Source: Coriobacteriaceae bacterium (GTDB lineage Bacteria; Actinomycetota; Coriobacteriia; Coriobacteriales; QAMH01). Taken from it: a stretch of 5,332 nucleotides of DNA. Every line of letters begins with the position of its first letter. Position 1 is the stretch's first letter. Made by a program: the position numbers and the translations under genes. The notes below the pieces were generated by a model. It was not told the origin of the DNA. It ran no database searches and saw only the letters and a program-made list of their open reading frames with translations. Positions 1-5,332 of this stretch are shown piece by piece. Location: NCBI GenBank assembly GCA_004553405.1, contig SFLO01000066.1:1-5332 (forward strand). The letters are read 5' to 3'.

Positions 1-1208
<1,208 letters not shown>

Positions 1209-1212
<4 letters not shown>

Positions 1213-1895
1213 GCGAGAACATGGGCTTCCTGATGCGCATCAAGTACGTCAAGCGCGGGCGCCTGGCCTTCCTCTCCCATCTGGAGACCATCCGCAGCAT
1301 GGAGCGCATCATCCGCCGCGCCGGCCTGCCCTACGCGGTGACCGAGGGCTTCAACCCCCACATGAAGGTGAGCTTCGGGCCGGCGCTGCCGGTGGGGGCG
1401 GCCAGCGAGTGCGAGTACCTCGACCTGCGCCTGCGCGAGTACGTCAAGCCCCAAGACGCCCTGCAGCGCATGCTCGAGGGCAGCGTGGGCGACCTCGCGC
1501 CGGTCGAGTGCGGCTACATCGACCTGCGCGCAGACGCCGTGACCGTTGCCTTCCCTGTGAGCGAGTGGACGGCGCTGTTCGAGGACTGCCGCGCGCAGGA
1601 TGTCCAGGAGGCGTTCGGGGCGCTGATGGAGCGCGGCTACATCGAGGTCAAGCGCAAGCCCAAGAAGCGCCGCGGGCCGCTCGAGGTCAAGCAGGTTCCC
1701 CTGGAAGGGCGCCTGCTGGGCGAGCCGCTCGTCGTGCAGGAGGGCTCCGGCGTGCGCGTGGACTTTGCAACGCGTGCCCAAGACCAAGGCTCGCTGCGCC
1801 CAGACCGCTTCATCGAGGCCGCACTGGCCTTTGTGGAGGGCGAGCCGCCGCGGTTGGCGAGCCTGGTGAGGCTGCGACTGAGGGGTGACGAGTAA
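1209..1895 (+). CDS. TIGR03936-like radical SAM-associated protein, DUF2344
   Basis: A 228-residue protein. Its N-terminal region (RIKYVKRGRLAFLSHLETIR, then RRAGLPYAVTEGFNPHMKVSFGPALPVG) is the recognisable DUF2344 signature. The family is known as an uncharacterised protein encoded beside, or fused to, a TIGR03960-type radical SAM protein, exactly the context seen here. It probably works as a partner or substrate-handling subunit of the enzyme upstream (inference). A strongly basic patch around residues 146-158 (EVKRKPKKRRGPL) would suit RNA or ribosome contact, but this is speculative. The start chosen is GTG at 1209, inside a GTGA overlap with the upstream stop, because an AAGGAG ribosome binding site at 1195-1200 sits 8 nt ahead. 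ATG at 1221 or 1233 are in-frame alternatives that would shorten the protein by 4 or 8 residues. The stop is TAA at 1893-1895. No transmembrane segment or signal peptide is visible. Confidence 0.87.
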
Positions 1896-1943
1896 GCTCT
1901 TCGCCACACCCGGGGGCGTGGGTAAAAAACCTGCTCAACGTCC

Positions 1944-1972
1944 TTGTGGTTGGGGACTGTATTTGTTATCAT
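1944..1972 (+). promoter_or_regulatory. Predicted housekeeping-sigma promoter of rplU-rpmA
   Basis: The -10 element TATCAT (1967-1972) matches the consensus at five of six bases. It is preceded by an extended -10 TGn at 1964-1966. A partial -35, TTGTGG (1944-1949), lies at the ideal 17-nt spacing. The predicted start point is near 1979, giving a leader of about 87 nt before the rplU ATG. The site lies in an AT-richer island between two GC-rich coding blocks. The upstream DUF2344 gene has no convincing terminator, so some read-through into rplU is possible. Confidence 0.6.
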
Positions 1973-1980
1973 TCCCATTC

Positions 1981-2032
1981 GCGTCTGTGTGCATTGGTGC
2001 GTAATTCCCTCACGCAGGAATGTGACGCAGGG
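1981..2032 (+). promoter_or_regulatory. Structured 5' leader of rplU mRNA (candidate ribosomal-protein leader)
   Basis: Three stacked helices can be drawn by eye. GCGTC (1981-1985) pairs with GACGC (2024-2028). GCATT (1991-1995) pairs with AATGT (2019-2023, one G-U). TGCGT (1998-2002) pairs with ACGCA (2012-2016). The 15-bp interrupted hairpin has a 5-nt bulge (TGTGT) on the 5' side, a symmetric GG/GG internal loop and a 9-nt apical loop. The CCCT of the loop (2007-2010) could pair with AGGG directly 3' of the stem (2029-2032) as a pseudoknot. The element starts close to the predicted transcription start and ends about 20 nt before the Shine-Dalgarno. Autogenous control by L21 or L27 through such leaders is known in other bacteria (an L21 leader is described in Firmicutes). 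Whether this is related is not established. No nearby T-run suggests attenuation, so translational control would be likelier. Confidence 0.45.
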
Positions 2033-2065
2033 CACTTCGGTTAAAAGTTGAAAGGCAAAACCAGA

Positions 2066-2590
2066 ATGTACGCAATCATCAAAACCGGTGGCAAGCAGTA
2101 CACCGTCAAGCCGGGTGACGTCATCGATGTTGAGAAGATCGAGGGCGAGGCTGGCACCCAGGTGCAGCTCCCCGTTCTCTTCCTCAACAACGGCGAGGAC
2201 GTCGTGACCGACGCAGACGCTCTTGCACAGACCACCGTCACCGCAGAGATCGTCGACCAGCACAAGGGCCCCAAGGCCATCATCTTCAAGTTCAAGAAGC
2301 GCAAGGGCTACAAGAAGCTCCGCGGCCATCGCCAGAATCTCACCAAGATCGTGATCACCGAGGTTGCAGGTGTCAAGGCCGAGCCCAAGGCTGCCAAGCC
2401 CGCCGTTGCCGAGCCCGTCGCAGCTGCCGAGCCCGTCGCAGAGCCCGCAGCGGCCGCTGCAGTCCCCTCCGTCGACGAGCTGAACAAGATGACCGTCGCC
2501 CAGCTCAAGGAGCTTGCTGCTGAGCTCGGCGTCAAGCTGTCCTCCTCCGCCCGCAAGGCAGAGATCATCGAGACCATCCAGAACGCATAG
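2066..2590 (+). CDS. rplU: 50S ribosomal protein L21 (bL21) with C-terminal SAP/Rho-N-like extension
   Basis: A 174-residue protein. Residues 1 to about 102 are a normal bL21: the start MYAIIKTGGKQYTVKPGD and the basic FKFKKRKGYKKLRGHRQ segment are diagnostic. bL21 binds 23S rRNA in the large subunit. ATG at 2066 is preferred because it gives the canonical N-terminus and has a GAAAGG ribosome binding site at 2050-2055, 10 nt upstream. The in-frame TTG at 2048 would add six residues and overlap that site. Family members are usually about 103 residues, so about 70 are extra. Residues 103-135 are an Ala/Pro/Glu-rich, probably flexible linker. Residues 136-174 (MTVAQLKELAAELGV, then RKAEIIETIQ) look like a small helix-extended-loop-helix SAP or Rho N-terminal-type nucleic-acid-binding domain. 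The stop TAG is intact and rpmA follows after 19 nt, so the extension is genuine rather than a frameshift artefact. It is co-transcribed with rpmA, and probably regulated through the structured leader. Confidence 0.96.
   Translation: MYAIIKTGGKQYTVKPGDVIDVEKIEGEAGTQVQLPVLFLNNGEDVVTDADALAQTTVTAEIVDQHKGPKAIIFKFKKRKGYKKLRGHRQNLTKIVITEVAGVKAEPKAAKPAVAEPVAAAEPVAEPAAAAAVPSVDELNKMTVAQLKELAAELGVKLSSSARKAEIIETIQNA
2408..2441 (+). repeat. Short tandem repeat in the rplU linker
   Basis: A 16-nt sequence, GCCGAGCCCGTCGCAG, occurs at 2408-2423 and again at 2426-2441, a period of 18 nt (six codons). It encodes AEPVAA followed by AEPVAE in the L21 linker. The period keeps the reading frame, so copy-number change would only lengthen or shorten the linker. 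It looks like ordinary slippage-derived growth of a low-complexity linker. Confidence 0.8.
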
Positions 2591-2609
2591 GTAAGGGAGG
2601 CGAAAGACA

Positions 2610-2864
2610 ATGGCACATAAAAAGGGTCTAGGCTCCACTCGCAACGGTCGCGACTCCCGCGCACAGCGTCTGGGCTGCAAGAAGTTCGCCGGCGAGGTCG
2701 TCACCACCGGTATGATCCTCGTTCGCCAGCACGGCACCCACTTCCACCCCGGTGAGAACGTGGGCCGCGGCAAGGACGACACCCTGTTCGCCCTGGCAGA
2801 CGGCACCGTCAAGTACACCCGCGGCGACAAGCGCCGCGTGCACGTCATCCCCGCAGAGGCCTAA
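2610..2864 (+). CDS. rpmA: 50S ribosomal protein L27 (bL27)
   Basis: An 84-residue protein, the usual length for bL27. It starts [22 protein letters not shown] and contains [28 protein letters not shown], both diagnostic. bL27 sits in the large subunit, with its N-terminal tail reaching the peptidyl-transferase centre and helping to position tRNA. The Met-Ala-His-Lys-Lys start needs no proteolytic maturation, unlike the Firmicutes form that carries a short cleaved leader. A strong ribosome binding site, AAGGGAGG (2593-2600), lies 9 nt before the ATG. It is the second gene of the rplU-rpmA operon. The GTPase gene obg, which commonly follows rpmA, is not here: a terminator and then glmS come next. 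Confidence 0.97.
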   Translation: MAHKKGLGSTRNGRDSRAQRLGCKKFAGEVVTTGMILVRQHGTHFHPGENVGRGKDDTLFALADGTVKYTRGDKRRVHVIPAEA

Positions 2865-2883
2865 AGCCTCTTTGGCGACATAG

Positions 2884-2919
2884 CAATGGAAGGGCCCCCG
2901 CAAGGGGGTCTTTTCATTG
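2884..2919 (+). terminator. Intrinsic terminator of the rplU-rpmA operon
   Basis: A long hairpin can be drawn with 16 consecutive pairs, including three G-U. The lower arm CAATGGAAGGG (2884-2894) pairs with TCTTTTCATTG (2909-2919), the upper arm CCCCC (2895-2899) pairs with GGGGG (2904-2908), and a GCAA (GNRA-type) tetraloop closes it. The T-rich stretch TCTTTT immediately follows the GC-rich upper stem, so the upper stem plus T-tract forms a standard Rho-independent terminator. A smaller hairpin just upstream, AGAGGC (2855-2860) with GCCTCT (2866-2871), overlaps the rpmA stop codon and is followed by only a few T residues. It may assist but is not a good terminator alone. Confidence 0.88.
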
Positions 2920-3005
2920 GCGGGGCAGCCTGCGGCTGCGGGTGCGCTGGCGTCCAGTGGCAGCAGCTGCGGCGGCTCGCGGCGCACAGCGCTGCGGGCC
3001 TCTAC

Positions 3006-3011
3006 TAAAAT
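3006..3011 (+). promoter_or_regulatory. Candidate -10 element for glmS-acpS
   Basis: TAAAAT at 3006-3011 matches the -10 consensus at five of six bases and is the only AT-rich patch between the rpmA terminator and glmS. Transcription would begin near 3018, about 30 nt before the start codon. No recognisable -35 is found 16-18 nt upstream, where the sequence is GC-rich, and there is no TGn extension. A promoter is needed somewhere in 2920-3035 because of the strong terminator upstream, but this assignment is tentative. Confidence 0.35.
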
Positions 3012-3035
3012 CGAGCGATACGGCAAACTGCGAAA

Positions 3036-3047
3036 AGGAGCGCTCCT
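3036..3047 (+). promoter_or_regulatory. Perfect 12-bp palindrome covering the glmS ribosome binding site
   Basis: AGGAGCGCTCCT reads the same on both strands and ends directly before the GTG start at 3048. Its left half is the core of the Shine-Dalgarno AAAGGAG (3034-3040), spaced 7 nt from the start. In RNA, AGGA could pair with TCCT around a GCGC loop and hide the ribosome binding site. In DNA it could be a protein site. The palindrome and its overlap with the Shine-Dalgarno are directly visible; a regulatory role is inference, since four pairs make a weak hairpin. Confidence 0.4.
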
Positions 3048-4874
<1,827 letters not shown>

Positions 4875-4876
4875 CA

Positions 4877-5332
4877 ATGAGCATCGAAGAGACGTATCCC
4901 AACCAGCGGGACCAGGGCACCCAGCCGCAGACATCCCCCGTGGCGGTGGCCGGGTTGGGGGTGGACATCGTGGAGGTCCCCCGCATGGAGGCCATACTCC
5001 AGCGCAGCCCGGCGTTCGAGCGCAAGGTCTTCACCCAGGCAGAGCGCGACTACTGCCGCTCGAAGCACAACCCCGCCGTGCACTTCGCCACCCACTTCGC
5101 CGCCAAGGAGGCGGTGGTCAAGGCGCTGGGCACGGGCTTTTCCGGCGGGATCGGCTTTGCGGACGTGGAGGTCTCGCACGACTTTCGCGGCAAGCCGGTC
5201 GCGGTGCTGCACAACCGCGCGCTCGAAGTGGCGCGCGAGGCCGGCATCATCGACATCCCCATATCCCTGAGCCGCACCCACGGCACCGCCGTGGCAAACG
5301 CCATCGCCACCAGGGAGGACACAAAGCCCGCG
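4877..5332 (+). CDS. acpS: Holo-[acyl-carrier-protein] synthase, 3' end cut by window edge
   Basis: The frame has 152 codons and no stop before the window ends. AcpS transfers the 4'-phosphopantetheine of coenzyme A to a serine of apo-ACP, activating it for fatty-acid synthesis. GLGVDIVEVPRME (residues 26-38, Asp30 the expected Mg2+ ligand) and FAAKEAVVKALGTG (74-87, Glu78 the second ligand) are the two family signatures; GKPVAVL and PISLSRTHGTAVANAIA follow at the expected spacing. The family core spans about residues 22-145. ATG at 4877 is chosen because GTGGAG (4866-4871) lies 5 nt upstream and glmS ends 2 nt before. This gives a polar N-terminal extension of about 20 residues over usual AcpS. 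GTG at 4940 would give a standard length but has no ribosome binding site. At least seven residues continue beyond the usual C-terminal end, so a tail or a fused downstream domain is possible. Arg133 replaces the histidine found in Bacillus-type SxSH; the site is variable in the family. Confidence 0.93.
   Translation, partial: MSIEETYPNQRDQGTQPQTSPVAVAGLGVDIVEVPRMEAILQRSPAFERKVFTQAERDYCRSKHNPAVHFATHFAAKEAVVKALGTGFSGGIGFADVEVSHDFRGKPVAVLHNRALEVAREAGIIDIPISLSRTHGTAVANAIATREDTKPA

Noticed and set aside
1904..1923. Hairpin CCACACC/GGCGTGG after the DUF2344 stop as a terminator.
   Set aside because: It has an internal mismatch and is followed by an A-run, not a T-run, on the coding strand; on the minus strand the T-run precedes the hairpin, which is also wrong for termination.
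2033..2042. UUCG tetraloop hairpin just before the rplU ribosome binding site.
   Set aside because: Only two base pairs flank the loop, too few for a stable element.
2048..2065. TTG at 2048 as the rplU start.
   Set aside because: It would overlap the GAAAGG ribosome binding site and add six residues not seen in L21; ATG at 2066 gives the canonical MYAIIKTGGKQY start.
2920..3047. A glmS ribozyme/riboswitch upstream of glmS.
   Set aside because: The gap is only 128 nt, part of it needed for the promoter, and I see neither the conserved ribozyme core nor its cleavage-site context. The element is mainly a Firmicutes feature.

Overview
The window is a GC-rich (roughly two thirds G+C), densely coded bacterial chromosome segment. 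Every supported gene is on the + strand. Gene content and order point to a high-GC actinobacterium, most likely of class Coriobacteriia (the Olsenella/Collinsella/Atopobium type). A radical SAM/DUF2344 pair next to rplU-rpmA is an arrangement I associate with Clostridia and Coriobacteriia. The glmS-acpS neighbourhood is familiar from actinobacteria. The assignment is inference from gene order and composition, without a database search.

Layout: (1) 1-1895 is a two-gene unit. It holds the C-terminal two thirds or so of a B12-binding-type radical SAM protein (TIGR03960-like, 5' end outside the window) and a DUF2344 protein (TIGR03936-like) whose GTG start overlaps the upstream stop by 4 nt. (2) 1896-2065 is a 170-nt intergenic region with a good extended -10 promoter and, just after its predicted start point, a long imperfect hairpin that looks like a ribosomal-protein mRNA leader. 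(3) 2066-2864 is rplU-rpmA (L21, L27), closed by a strong intrinsic terminator at 2884-2919. L21 carries an Ala/Pro/Glu-rich linker and a C-terminal SAP/Rho-N-like helical domain absent from ordinary ~103-residue L21. (4) 2920-3047 is a short regulatory gap with a weak promoter candidate and a perfect 12-bp palindrome that contains the glmS Shine-Dalgarno and abuts its GTG start. (5) 3048-5332 is glmS, complete and with its key catalytic residues visible, followed 2 nt later by acpS (holo-ACP synthase), which is still open at the window edge.

The genes are housekeeping: large-subunit ribosome assembly (L21, L27), the first committed step to UDP-GlcNAc and peptidoglycan (GlmS), and activation of acyl carrier protein (AcpS). 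The uncharacterised radical SAM/DUF2344 pair is the only part whose biochemical role is unknown. There is no sign of mobile elements, CRISPR, tRNA/rRNA genes or a defence system. The points that merit a second look are the L21 C-terminal domain, the structured rplU leader, the radical SAM/DUF2344 pair beside ribosomal genes, and the palindrome over the glmS ribosome binding site.
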